Positions 37,201-45,388 are shown, counted from the first letter of the stretch. The stretch is 64,000 nucleotides of DNA from Pseudomonas frederiksbergensis (GCF_000802155.2 NZ_JQGJ02000012.1:62001-126000); one strand, 5' to 3'. Notes: generated by a model not told the origin, from the sequence alone. Program-made: numbers and translations.

Positions 37201-37847
37201 CAGTGCGATCGGGTCGTGGTGTCCACCCATCCGTTGGCGGACGCTTTGTCGAGCATGCACCACGATATTCGCGTCGTGCCGAACATGCTGGCGGCCGGCC
37301 TGTGGAACCAGCTTCGAAGCCAGCGTGCGACCTCCAGCAAGCCGCGTATCGGTTGGGGGGCGGCACCAGCCACCGTGGCGACCTGGAGCTTATCGCCGAT
37401 GTCGTTCGGGAACTCGCTGATGAAGTCGAATGGGTTTTCTTTGGCATGTGCCCCGATTTGCTCAAGCCCTATATCCATGAATTCCATCCAGGCGTTAGCC
37501 TTGCGCTTTATCCGGCAAAACTGGCCAGTCTGAATTTGGACTTGGCCCTGGCGCCGTTGGAATTTCATATATTCAACGACTGCAAAAGCAACCTTCGCCT
37601 GTTGGAGTACGGTGCGTGTGGCTATCCAGTCATCTGCTCGGATACGGAGGCCTACCGAGGTCATTTGCCTTGCACGCGAGTCCTCACCAACAGTACCGAA
37701 GAGTGGCTTGAGGCAATCCGTATGCATTTGGCAGATCCGATTGCCAGTTACCGGATGGGCGACGAATTACGTGAAGTGGTGCTGCGCGACTTTATCTTGC
37801 GCGGCGATAACCTGCAGTACTGGGCCAATGGTTGGCTGCCGGATTGA
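34270..37847 (+). pseudogene. Flagellin glycosyltransferase Fgt1-like, frameshifted at a G6 tract
   Basis: An intact gene would code about 1192 residues. The first frame runs from GTG 34270 (GAGAG upstream; a TTG at 34255 is the alternative) to a stop at 37533. Homology passes to the third frame after 37360 and ends WANGWLPD at 37847. Residues 1-230 are a GT2 with PLVSIAIPAYH and the acidic CDDDQ. A second GT2 (YSDEGALVDDK, FKPDFNLDLM) and a third (RPEVGIVGPRT) follow. The C-terminal GT-B part (YELDDYIARVPE..LDLALAPLEFHIF) is split. In P. syringae the enzyme between flgL and fliC glycosylates flagellin. Could be an error, a null allele or a switch. Confidence 0.8.
37355..37360 (+). repeat. 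G6 homopolymer at the fgt1 frameshift
   Basis: Six G residues in GGTTGGGGGGCGGCACC. Restoring one G gives TGG GGG GGC GGC ACC, and translation continues in the frame that matches the paralogue at 17573-21115. A -1 slip by the ribosome or RNA polymerase here would have the same effect. Confidence 0.75.
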
Positions 37848-37909
37848 TGGGTTTCCCCGCGAAACTCCCGGTGTCGCTGATGCGGCCACCCACTTGTTAA
37901 GGAATGAAT

Positions 37910-40804
37910 ATGCAAAGCAATGTCCCAACAGGAACGACTGCGCCGTTGAGTGAACGGTTTACGCTGGTACTGCTTGCTCATGACCAGTCGACCGCCCTGC
38001 GGCGGGCGTTGCGCTATTACCGCGACAGTTCATTCGCCGTGTTGGTGGTTGACTCATCAAGCCGGATCGATGGCAGTATCTCGATGGCATTCCCCGGCGT
38101 GCAGTGCCTGCATGCGCCTGAGGCGCGCGGCTTCGGCGAAAAGGTTCGCCAGGCCCTCGAGCGCGTTGCCACGCCTTACCTGGCGATTGCCGATGCCGAA
38201 AGTTTCCTGCTACCCCAGGCGCTCGAACAATCGTTGAGTTTCCTGGAGGCGCATGCTGAATATGGCGTATGCCAAGGCTACAGCCTGGCGTTCGAGGCCC
38301 ATGCCGACCGTGTCGACTATTATTTGCTCGATCGCAAGGGCTGCGAAGATTACCCCGGCGCATCGGCCGAAGCTCGGCTGACGGTGTTTGCTGAAGATTG
38401 TCCTTCACTGGTTAACGCGGTGACACGCACTGAAACCCTGCGGCGCAGCTACGCTTCGTTGCCCGCCGATTTTGACTCTCGGTTGCAGGAGGCTGGTCAT
38501 TCCCTTGGGTTGGTGACGGATGCAAGGGTCCGCTTGCTGGACATTCCCCATGGCGTAAACGAGCGTAGTCGCGTGGCGAAGCCATGCAACCCCGTCGGCA
38601 CGGCGCCTGGTACCGAGGACTTGCGAGCCGTCGCTGAACAGGAACGCATGGCCACGATGCTGACCAGCGCTTCTGGTATGGATGATTCGGCGCTGGAACA
38701 TGCCCGGGCCATACTCAAGAAGCTGGTCGAGCGTTCGGCGCCGCAGGCTGGGAAACTGTTCGAATCGACCTGGGATTCGCGGCGTGGCGAACCGATCCGA
38801 CGTTTCGAGCCGACGCAGTACGTTGAGTTGCCTTTTTACAACCAGGCTTTCTTCGATGTGCTCGCGGCGCTGGAATTCCTGATTCATGCGGCGCCAAGCG
38901 GACAGGTGCAGCTGAGAGAGCTGGAAGCGGTCATGCTCAGGCAGAAAGAACTGTCGCGCCCTCAGCGCAATACCAGTGCCGAACCGCTTGATGAACAGCT
39001 GGCGAGGGCTTTTTTGAGCTATGCATTCAATCAGGATCTGGTGAAGCAATTGCTCGGGCTCATGCAGGCCAAGGGTGACACGCGCTACGTGCAGATGCTT
39101 CAGGCCTGGGACCAACGACTCAAGGCTTCGGCGTTTGAAAATACCGCGAGGTTGTTCGACGCCACGCGCTCCGGTCAATTGCTGCGTTGGCTCGAGGCGC
39201 GCGAACCGAGTGCCAGTGAAGCTCAGAAAGTGTCCCAATACCTGGCCGCTCGCAACGGTGGACCTACCTTCGGTATTTTGATCCTCGATCTGGAAGCCGA
39301 CATTTTCAAGATGCAGGCCACCTTCGACAGCATAATCAACGGCTACTGCCGGGCGTTCAAGATTGTGGTGTTCACCACCGGCGACCTGCCGGCCGAGACG
39401 ACGCCACAAAACGTCCTGCATTTCGTCAAGGTCAACGAAAGCAATTACGTCGAGAAGATCAATCAGGTGGTCAACCAGATCGATTGCGATTGGGTGGTCA
39501 TGGCCGAAGCCGGCGATGAAGTCACGCCGGGAGGCCTGTTCCGCGCGGGTTTGGAGCTACTGGACGCTGGGCAGTGCCAGGCCGTGGCAATGGACGAGTT
39601 CCAGCGCCAGCCGGACGGGACCTTGGCTGATGTATTCCGGCCTGGGTTCAACTTGGACTTGCTGCAAAGCAACCCGGCGTTGATGGCCCGTCATTGGCTG
39701 ATCCGCCGCGAGACATTCCTGAAGCTTGGCGGTTATTCGCGTGAATTCAAGAACGCGATGGAGTTCGACCTACTGTTGCGTCTGATCGAGCAGGACGGAC
39801 TGGAAGGGCTTGCTCATCTGGATGAGCCCCTGCTGGTCTGCCAGGCGCCACCGGCGGAAAACAACGCCGATGAGCGCAAGACACTGCTGCGTCACCTGGC
39901 GGTTCGTGGCTATCAAGCTGACGTAAGCTCAGTGGTGCCGGGGACGCATAAGATCGACTATCGCTTTGCCGTCCGCCCGATGGTGTCGATCATTGTCCAC
40001 GGCATTGGCGATCTGACAGCGTTGCAACGTTGTTTGCTCAGCGTCCTGCAGCGCACTCGATATCAGCGCTACGAAGTGCTGGTCCCCACCCCGACCGCTA
40101 ACCATTCGGTGCTGCGCACCTGGCTCGACGGTCAGGGGCACCAGGCCGGTCGCGTCCGGTTGCTGGATATCGACGCGGGCGTCGCGACGGGGACCCTGAT
40201 TAACGCTGTGAGCCAGGAAGCCAAGGGCGACTACTTGGTGACGCTGGCGGCTGACAGCGAAGTGGTCAACGTCAACTGGATCGAATCGCTGCTCAATCAA
40301 GTGTTGCGCCCGGAGGTCGGCGTGGTCGGCGCCAAGCTGGTCGAGCGCGATGGAAGCATCGCCCAGGCTGGCCTGATCCTGGGACTGAACGACACAGTCG
40401 GCTCGGCTTTCGTCGGTGAGCCGAAGACCGTCCGGGGCTACATGAACAGGTTGGTAGTCGAGCAGAACTGTTCGGCGGTGTCTTTCGCCTGCCTGATGAT
40501 TGCCAAGCAATTGTTCGAAGCGGCCGACGGCATTGATACGGCATTGTTCGACGATGCGCTGGGTGACGTCGACTTGTGCCTCCGGGTTGGCCAGGCAGGT
40601 TATCTGACGGTATGGACGCCGCATGTGCAAGTGATCCAGCCCGGCGTGCTGGTGAGTACGCCGCAGGCGCTTGCGGCGCTGCGTGAGAAGTGGTCCGGGG
40701 CGTTCGCCCAGGACCGGTTCTACAACGGCAACCTGGCGCTGCAAGGTGCGGGTTTTACCCTCGGACCGGTGCGCAACGTACCTTGGACCGACTTGCTGAA
40801 CTAA
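37910..40804 (+). CDS. Flagellin glycosyltransferase Fgt2-like
   Basis: 964 residues from ATG 37910, 7 bases after AAGGA; the ATG at 37904 is too close to it. The N-terminal 400 residues start as a GT2-like domain (FTLVLLAHDQSTALRRALRYY) with a helical linker. A second domain has VAMDEFQ and FRPGFNLDLLQSNPALMARHWLIRRE. The C-terminal GT2 has QEAKGDYLVTLAADSE, RPEVGVVGAKLVERDG and DALGDVDLCLRVGQAGY. It lacks the terminal GT-B half of its two paralogues. It occupies the P. syringae fgt2 position beside a KAS III gene. Confidence 0.83.
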   Translation: MQSNVPTGTTAPLSERFTLVLLAHDQSTALRRALRYYRDSSFAVLVVDSSSRIDGSISMAFPGVQCLHAPEARGFGEKVRQALERVATPYLAIADAESFLLPQALEQSLSFLEAHAEYGVCQGYSLAFEAHADRVDYYLLDRKGCEDYPGASAEARLTVFAEDCPSLVNAVTRTETLRRSYASLPADFDSRLQEAGHSLGLVTDARVRLLDIPHGVNERSRVAKPCNPVGTAPGTEDLRAVAEQERMATMLTSASGMDDSALEHARAILKKLVERSAPQAGKLFESTWDSRRGEPIRRFEPTQYVELPFYNQAFFDVLAALEFLIHAAPSGQVQLRELEAVMLRQKELSRPQRNTSAEPLDEQLARAFLSYAFNQDLVKQLLGLMQAKGDTRYVQMLQAWDQRLKASAFENTARLFDATRSGQLLRWLEAREPSASEAQKVSQYLAARNGGPTFGILILDLEADIFKMQATFDSIINGYCRAFKIVVFTTGDLPAETTPQNVLHFVKVNESNYVEKINQVVNQIDCDWVVMAEAGDEVTPGGLFRAGLELLDAGQCQAVAMDEFQRQPDGTLADVFRPGFNLDLLQSNPALMARHWLIRRETFLKLGGYSREFKNAMEFDLLLRLIEQDGLEGLAHLDEPLLVCQAPPAENNADERKTLLRHLAVRGYQADVSSVVPGTHKIDYRFAVRPMVSIIVHGIGDLTALQRCLLSVLQRTRYQRYEVLVPTPTANHSVLRTWLDGQGHQAGRVRLLDIDAGVATGTLINAVSQEAKGDYLVTLAADSEVVNVNWIESLLNQVLRPEVGVVGAKLVERDGSIAQAGLILGLNDTVGSAFVGEPKTVRGYMNRLVVEQNCSAVSFACLMIAKQLFEAADGIDTALFDDALGDVDLCLRVGQAGYLTVWTPHVQVIQPGVLVSTPQALAALREKWSGAFAQDRFYNGNLALQGAGFTLGPVRNVPWTDLLN

Positions 40805-41254
40805 CCGCCGCATAACCGTGCGGATGAATCGTGGCGAGGGAGCTTGCTCCCGCTGGGCTGTGAAGCAGCCCCTTTTGTGAGCGCTTCGCACTCAAGCGGG
40901 AGCAAGCTCCCCCGCCACAATTAATCAAACGCCTTCTGCAGTTTTCCACCGGGTACGGCAGGTAAATCTACCGTCGCTCTCACACAATTGCATCGCCATC
41001 CCCTACATTCCTGTCCGGTGTCCAATCCGATCGCGAGAAATGACACTGCTTCATTTGTCATGAAAAAATGCCCCTTGAGGACAAAACAGCGTGACGCATA
41101 GGTCATAAAGTGCATCTTCACTGTATTGTATTCCCCGGAGTGGAGGCCCGTTCGTTCGCCTGGCAAGGCTTCCGCCCTCGGAAATCAACCATTTTGAAGC
41201 GCCCCTGAGCTTTTGGGGGTGAACCTAGTCGCAGTACATGATCGGGAAGCCATG
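40805..41254. other. Gene-free interval between fgt2 and KAS III gene
   Basis: This 450-bp gap holds a REPIN at its left end. Further right are an inverted repeat ATGACA/TGTCAT (41040-41061), an AT-rich stretch near 41090-41130 that could carry the KAS III promoter, and a small CCCC..GGGG stem just before the start. No convincing -35/-10, -24/-12 or sigma-28 element was seen. A minus-strand 81-codon frame here shows no family features. Confidence 0.5.
40831..40918. repeat. REPIN after fgt2
   Basis: GTGGCGAGGGAGCTTGCTCCC on the left (40831) is mirrored by GGGAGCAAGCTCCCCCGCCAC on the right (ending 40918), enclosing a short spacer with its own dyad. This is the standard inverted REP pair of P. 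fluorescens-group genomes. Confidence 0.88.
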
Positions 41255-42181
41255 ATGATTGGCATAAAAAGCATAGCGAGTTATGTGCCGACCGCTGGTG
41301 TGGATAACTACGCTCAGGGTGCCAAATTCGAGAAGGATGAAGAGTTCATCCTCGGCAAGATTGGTTCGGCGTTCCTGCCGCGCAAAGACGCTGATCAGGA
41401 AACATCGGACCTGTGTGTCGAAGCAGTGAACGCGCTGTTCGCCAACAACCCACAGCTTTCGCGCGAATCGATTGACGCGCTGATCGTCGTCACCCAGAAC
41501 GGTGATGAGGAAGGATTGCCGCACACGGCCGCCATCGTGCAGGACAAACTCGGGCTGCCGACCCATGTGGCGGCGTTCGACATATCCCTGGGCTGCTCGG
41601 GCTATGTCTATGGCATCTATGCCCTGAAAGGCTTCATGGAGGCTGCAGGGCTGAAAAACGGGTTACTGGTCACCGCTGACCCCTATTCGAAAATCGTCGA
41701 CCCTGAAGACCGCAACACCACCATGCTCTTCGGCGACGCCGCCACGGCCACTTGGATGGCAGAAGGGGCCAACTGGCAGTTGGGCAAGTCCAAGTTCGGG
41801 ACTGACGGTTCCGGTGCGCCGCACCTGAAGGTGAGCGACGGTGTGTTTTTCATGAATGGTCGCCAGGTCTTCAACTTCGCCTTACTGAAAGTGCCGGCTC
41901 ATTTGCATGAACTGCTGAACGAATCGTCATTGCAAGCCAGTGATATCGACGCGTTCTGCATCCATCAGGGGAGTGCGGCTATCGTCGATGCCGTTGCACG
42001 GCGTTTCGAGGGTGAGCCTGAGAAATTCATCAAGGACATGGTCGAGACCGGCAATACCGTGTCGTCGAGCATTCCGCTGTTGCTGGAAAAGCACGTCCTG
42101 GATGCCGACTGGAAGCGCGTGGCGATCAGCGGTTTCGGTGTTGGCCTGTCGTGGGGCTCGGCGATTCTCTATCGCGACTGA
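41255..42181 (+). CDS. Stand-alone 3-oxoacyl-ACP synthase III in the flagellin glycosylation island
   Basis: 308 residues from ATG 41255 (GGGAAG five bases upstream; ATG 41252 possible). The Cys-His-Asn triad of FabH-type KAS III is intact: LGCSGYVYG (Cys114), IHQGS (His237) and ETGNTVSSS (Asn267). Beside fgt2 and fliC in P. syringae lies an equivalent gene (orf3) needed for normal flagellin glycan, which carries a 3-hydroxybutanamido group. It probably makes the short acyl-ACP for acylating an amino sugar, not bulk fatty acid. No other fatty-acid gene is near. Confidence 0.86.
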   Translation: MIGIKSIASYVPTAGVDNYAQGAKFEKDEEFILGKIGSAFLPRKDADQETSDLCVEAVNALFANNPQLSRESIDALIVVTQNGDEEGLPHTAAIVQDKLGLPTHVAAFDISLGCSGYVYGIYALKGFMEAAGLKNGLLVTADPYSKIVDPEDRNTTMLFGDAATATWMAEGANWQLGKSKFGTDGSGAPHLKVSDGVFFMNGRQVFNFALLKVPAHLHELLNESSLQASDIDAFCIHQGSAAIVDAVARRFEGEPEKFIKDMVETGNTVSSSIPLLLEKHVLDADWKRVAISGFGVGLSWGSAILYRD

Positions 42182-42200
42182 TCCGATCCTCTCCTTCTGA

Positions 42201-42235
42201 TAGCGCTTCAGGTTCGCCTGAAGCGCTATTTTTTT
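42201..42235 (+). terminator. Rho-independent terminator after KAS III gene
   Basis: AGCGCTTCAGG-TTCG-CCTGAAGCGCT is a perfect 11-bp stem with a stable TTCG loop, followed by ATTTTTTT. It separates the glycosylation island from fliC. Confidence 0.95.
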
Positions 42236-42349
42236 GCCCCTGACCATGTCCTGCGGTTTATTGGCGCCATTTTTCGGGCCTTTATCCATCGCTAAACCCT
42301 TGTTTCACAAGGGGTGGCAGTCTGCTAGTAAATTTTTTAAAAAAAGCCC

Positions 42350-42376
42350 TCAAGCAAGTCCCCAACCCGACGATAA
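42350..42376 (+). promoter_or_regulatory. Sigma-28 (FliA) promoter of fliC
   Basis: TCAAGCAA-N11-GACGATAA matches the TAAAGTTT-N11-GCCGATAA consensus in spacing and in the core of the -10. It lies 80 bp before the fliC ATG, the usual distance for flagellin leaders. Confidence 0.85.
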
Positions 42377-42456
42377 CTATTACGAAGGTTCTCTAGGCCA
42401 CACCCGGCGGTTGCCAGGGCCGGAAGCCGCAGTACCCAACCAACGAGGAATTCGTC

Positions 42457-43305
42457 ATGGCTTTAACAGTAAACACTAACGTCACATCGTTGAACGTTCA
42501 GAAGAACCTGAACAAGGCTTCCGATGCTCTGTCCACTTCGATGACCCGCCTGTCTTCCGGCCTGAAAATCAACAGCGCCAAAGACGACGCCGCTGGCCTG
42601 CAGATCGCTACCCGTATGACCTCGCAAATCCGCGGTCAAAACATGGCGATCAAAAACGCCAACGACGGTATCTCCATGGCGCAGACCGCTGAAGGCGCGA
42701 TGCAAGAGCAGACCAACATTCTGCAACGTATGCGTGAACTGGCCATCCAGGCACGTAACGACAGCAACAGCGCAGATGACCGTATCGCTCTGAACAAAGA
42801 GTTCTCGCAGATGAGCGACGAACTCACCCGTATCGCCAACAGCACCAACCTGAACGGCAAGAACCTGCTTGACGGTACCGCTAGCACCATGACCTTCCAG
42901 GTCGGTTCGAACAACGGTTCTGACAACCAGATCACTCTGACTCTGAGCGCCAGCTTCGACGCTGCAACTCTGGGTGTTGACTCGGCGATCACCATCGTTG
43001 GTTCCGACAGCGCTACTGCTGAAACCAACTTCTCGGCCGCCATGGACGCAATCACCAGCGCCATCGACACCATCAACAGTGCTCGTGCGGACCTCGGTGC
43101 TGCCCAGAACCGTCTGAACAGCACTATCTCCAACCTGCAGAACATCAACGAAAACGCCAGTGCTGCACTGGGTCGCGTACAAGATACCGACTTCGCTGCT
43201 GAAACTGCACAACTGACCAAGCAGCAGACTCTGCAGCAAGCGTCTACCTCGGTTCTGGCCCAGGCCAACCAACTGCCATCCGCTGTACTGAAGCTCCTTC
43301 AGTAA
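42457..43305 (+). CDS. fliC: Flagellin FliC
   Basis: 282 residues, the short type without a long D2/D3. The conserved N-terminus MALTVNTNVTSLNVQKNL and C-terminus ASTSVLAQANQLPSAVLKLLQ form the D0/D1 coils. The flg22 region (residues 30-51) begins TRLSSGLKINSAKDD, as in P. syringae. Serines stand at 143, 164, 176, 183, 193 and 201, the six O-glycosylated positions reported for P. syringae flagellin, fitting the nearby glycosyltransferases. Sigma-28 promoter upstream, strong terminator downstream, GAGGA ribosome site. Confidence 0.98.
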   Translation: MALTVNTNVTSLNVQKNLNKASDALSTSMTRLSSGLKINSAKDDAAGLQIATRMTSQIRGQNMAIKNANDGISMAQTAEGAMQEQTNILQRMRELAIQARNDSNSADDRIALNKEFSQMSDELTRIANSTNLNGKNLLDGTASTMTFQVGSNNGSDNQITLTLSASFDAATLGVDSAITIVGSDSATAETNFSAAMDAITSAIDTINSARADLGAAQNRLNSTISNLQNINENASAALGRVQDTDFAAETAQLTKQQTLQQASTSVLAQANQLPSAVLKLLQ

Positions 43306-43321
43306 TAGCCGGATGAGTTTT

Positions 43322-43357
43322 AGCGGGGGAGTGCGCTTGCGTGCTCTCTCGCTTTTT
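43322..43357 (+). terminator. Rho-independent terminator of fliC
   Basis: AGCGGGGGAGTGCGC pairs with GCGTGCTCTCTCGCT through a long stem with a few G-U pairs, followed by TTTTT. It starts 16 bp after the fliC stop. Confidence 0.85.
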
Positions 43358-43377
43358 CCGTTCAAGAGGTGATGGAC

Positions 43378-43743
43378 ATGGATATGAGCGTGAAGCTGAA
43401 CTTGTCTTATCCAGCGGCGAAGCCGGCACCCACCGTGGTCGACAAGCCCGTGGAGAAGCCTCAAGCCGACGTTGCTACCGTAACCCCGGTCAAGCAAGCG
43501 CCTAAAGACGCTGCCGCCGAGCAGGACAAACTCAAGAAGGCCGTTCAGGAAATCGAGAAGTTCGTCCAGTCGGTCAAGCGCAACCTGGAGTTCTCTATTG
43601 ATGAGCCTTCAGGCAAAGTAGTAGTCAAAGTGATTGCCAGTGGCTCCGGTGAAGTGATTCGCCAGATCCCGAACGAAGAAGTTCTGAAACTGGCCAACAG
43701 TTTGAATGATGCAAACAGCTTGTTGTTCAGCGCTGAAGCCTGA
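43378..43743 (+). CDS. flaG: FlaG family protein
   Basis: 121 residues from ATG 43378, eight bases after AAGAGG; ATGs at 43372 and 43384 are less well spaced. A variable Lys/Pro/Ala-rich N-terminus precedes the FlaG domain: VQEIEKFVQSVKRNLEFSIDEPSGKVVVKVI and IRQIPNEEVLKLA. FlaG proteins affect filament length or attachment and almost always lie between fliC and fliD, as here. Confidence 0.93.
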   Translation: MDMSVKLNLSYPAAKPAPTVVDKPVEKPQADVATVTPVKQAPKDAAAEQDKLKKAVQEIEKFVQSVKRNLEFSIDEPSGKVVVKVIASGSGEVIRQIPNEEVLKLANSLNDANSLLFSAEA

Positions 43744-43747
43744 CAGC

Positions 43748-43763
43748 CGGCACGAATTTTGTT
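43748..43763 (+). promoter_or_regulatory. Possible sigma-54 promoter of fliD
   Basis: CGGCACGAATTTTGTT has a near-perfect -24 (GGCACG) with right spacing, but the -12 reads TTGT instead of TTGC. In P. aeruginosa the fliD operon is a sigma-54 class, so the site is plausible. Confidence 0.4.
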
Positions 43764-43825
43764 GTTATGTTCTTTTGGGCGTTGTAAAGGTCAAAAGGCC
43801 GGCGACACACTGAAGGGAGTCCCAC

Positions 43826-45256
43826 ATGGCAAGTCCAATTCTACCTGGCTTGGGTCTAGGCTCTGGCCTCGATACCACTGCGATCGTCAAGGCGCTGGTC
43901 GATTCCGACAAGGCCGCCAAGCAAGGTCAGATCACCCGAGCGACAACGACGACTACCAACAGCATTTCCGGGGTGGGTACCCTGAAGTCATTGTTGGCAG
44001 CTTTCAATACCGCCATGAAGGACTTGTCCAGCACAACGACCCCGCAATTCTCAGGTTTTGCTGCGACATCTTCAGCTCCCGGTGTTCTCACGGCTACCGC
44101 CAGCAACACGGCGGTGAATGGCACTTACGCCATCAAAGTCACCAACCTGGCCACTGCGTCCAAGGTCACTTCGGCGGCCTTCGCGGGTGGTACGACCAGT
44201 GCCATTCCCACGGGTACGATGACCATCTCGCAGGGCGGTAACAACTACAACCTCAATGTGCCGGATGGCTCCACCTTGCAATCGGTTCGAGACGCGATCA
44301 ACGCCGACTCTTCGCTCAAGGCTGCCGGAGTCAGTGCGAACATCATCACCGACTCCTTTGGTTCGCGCCTGGTGTTGGGTTCGACCACGACCGGTGCAGG
44401 TTCCGATATCTCGGTGAGCGGCATCGCGGGGCTGGAGATCGATGGCACGAACGTTGTGGGCGCTGGCAATACCGCGCTGACGGCCACTTCGGCGGGCGCC
44501 ATCGGTGCCCTGGCCCAGGATGCCAACTTCACCGTCGATGGCATGGTGCTGACCAGTAAGAGTAATACGGTCAGCACGGCGATTTCCGGATTGACGTTGA
44601 ATTTGCTCGGAGTAGCCGATGGCGGCACTTCAACCGTTACCGTGGCGCCGAACAACGATGGCCTGAAAGCCTCGATTCAGAAATTCGTCGATGCCTATAA
44701 CGCAGTCGCTAACAGCATCACCGCACTGACCAAGCCGTCGCTCGACGATGATGGCAACCCGACGGTATCGGCCAAATTGACTGGCGATGCGTTGCCTCGC
44801 TCGCTGTTGGCGGCGATTCGTACTCCCTTGTCCGAGACGGGCTCTGGGGACAAGCTCACAGCGCTGGCCCAACTGGGTATCACCACCGACCAGAAGACCG
44901 GCGCACTGAACTTCGATAGCGTCAAGTTCAGCGCAGCGATGAACGATAAAAAGCTAAGCGGCGAAGTGCAGACCTTGTTCACTGGCACCAACGGCTTGCT
45001 GGAACGCATGGGCAAAGCTATCGAACCCTACAGTCAGACCGGCGGTATCCTCGATCAGCGCACCACGGCGCTGAACAGGACCCAGACGCGGCTGAAGGCT
45101 GATCAGGAGGCTCTGGATCGCCGGGTCGAGACATTGACTGCCACGCTGACCAAAAAGTACAACGACATGGACACTCTGGTCGGGAAGCTCAAAGCGACTG
45201 CCAGTAACATCACCTCGATGTTCGAAGCGCTGACGGCACAACAGAAAAACAGTTGA
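43826..45256 (+). CDS. fliD: Filament cap protein FliD (HAP2)
   Basis: 476 residues. N-terminal FliD motif PGLGLGSGLDTTAIVKALVDSDKAAKQGQITR and C-terminal coil TRLKADQEALDRRVETLTATLTKKYNDMDTLV are present, with the Ser/Thr/Gly-rich middle usual for the cap. It forms the pentameric filament cap that folds flagellin subunits, and in Pseudomonas it can bind mucin. AGGGAG precedes the ATG. A terminator follows directly, so fliS is not simply co-transcribed. Confidence 0.97.
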   Translation: MASPILPGLGLGSGLDTTAIVKALVDSDKAAKQGQITRATTTTTNSISGVGTLKSLLAAFNTAMKDLSSTTTPQFSGFAATSSAPGVLTATASNTAVNGTYAIKVTNLATASKVTSAAFAGGTTSAIPTGTMTISQGGNNYNLNVPDGSTLQSVRDAINADSSLKAAGVSANIITDSFGSRLVLGSTTTGAGSDISVSGIAGLEIDGTNVVGAGNTALTATSAGAIGALAQDANFTVDGMVLTSKSNTVSTAISGLTLNLLGVADGGTSTVTVAPNNDGLKASIQKFVDAYNAVANSITALTKPSLDDDGNPTVSAKLTGDALPRSLLAAIRTPLSETGSGDKLTALAQLGITTDQKTGALNFDSVKFSAAMNDKKLSGEVQTLFTGTNGLLERMGKAIEPYSQTGGILDQRTTALNRTQTRLKADQEALDRRVETLTATLTKKYNDMDTLVGKLKATASNITSMFEALTAQQKNS

Positions 45257-45270
45257 TTTTCGACAGACGC

Positions 45271-45310
45271 AAAAAAGCCCGGCAACGTTTTGACAACGTT
45301 CCGGGCTTTC
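45271..45310 (+). terminator. Rho-independent terminator after fliD (bidirectional form)
   Basis: AAAGCCCGG(C)AACGTT pairs with AACGTTCCGGGCTTT around a short loop. An A-run precedes the stem, and the T-run is short on the plus side. Confidence 0.85.
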
Positions 45311-45322
45311 GGCTTTTCGGTC

Positions 45323-45349
45323 TAAAGTTTTTTGACGCAGCGTCGATAC
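45323..45349 (+). promoter_or_regulatory. Sigma-28 (FliA) promoter of fliS
   Basis: TAAAGTTT is an exact -35 consensus, followed by N11 and GTCGATAC as -10 (consensus GCCGATAA). It lies 40 bp before the fliS ATG and just after the fliD terminator. Confidence 0.85.
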
Positions 45350-45388
45350 GCTGTTTATACGAACCGAAGTTTTTTGATGAGGTAGAAC

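Noticed and set aside
37355..37367. Classical programmed -1 slippery heptamer at the fgt1 frameshift
   Set aside because: The zero-frame codons are TGG GGG GCG, which do not fit X XXY YYZ; slippage on G6 alone remains possible but is not a known programmed signal.
41040..41061. Inverted repeat ATGACA..TGTCAT upstream of the KAS III gene
   Set aside because: Six-base arms in an AT-rich region arise easily by chance, and no promoter elements frame it.
40921..41166. Minus-strand 81-codon frame in the fgt2-KAS III gap
   Set aside because: No ribosome site, no recognisable motif, and composition unlike neighbouring genes.
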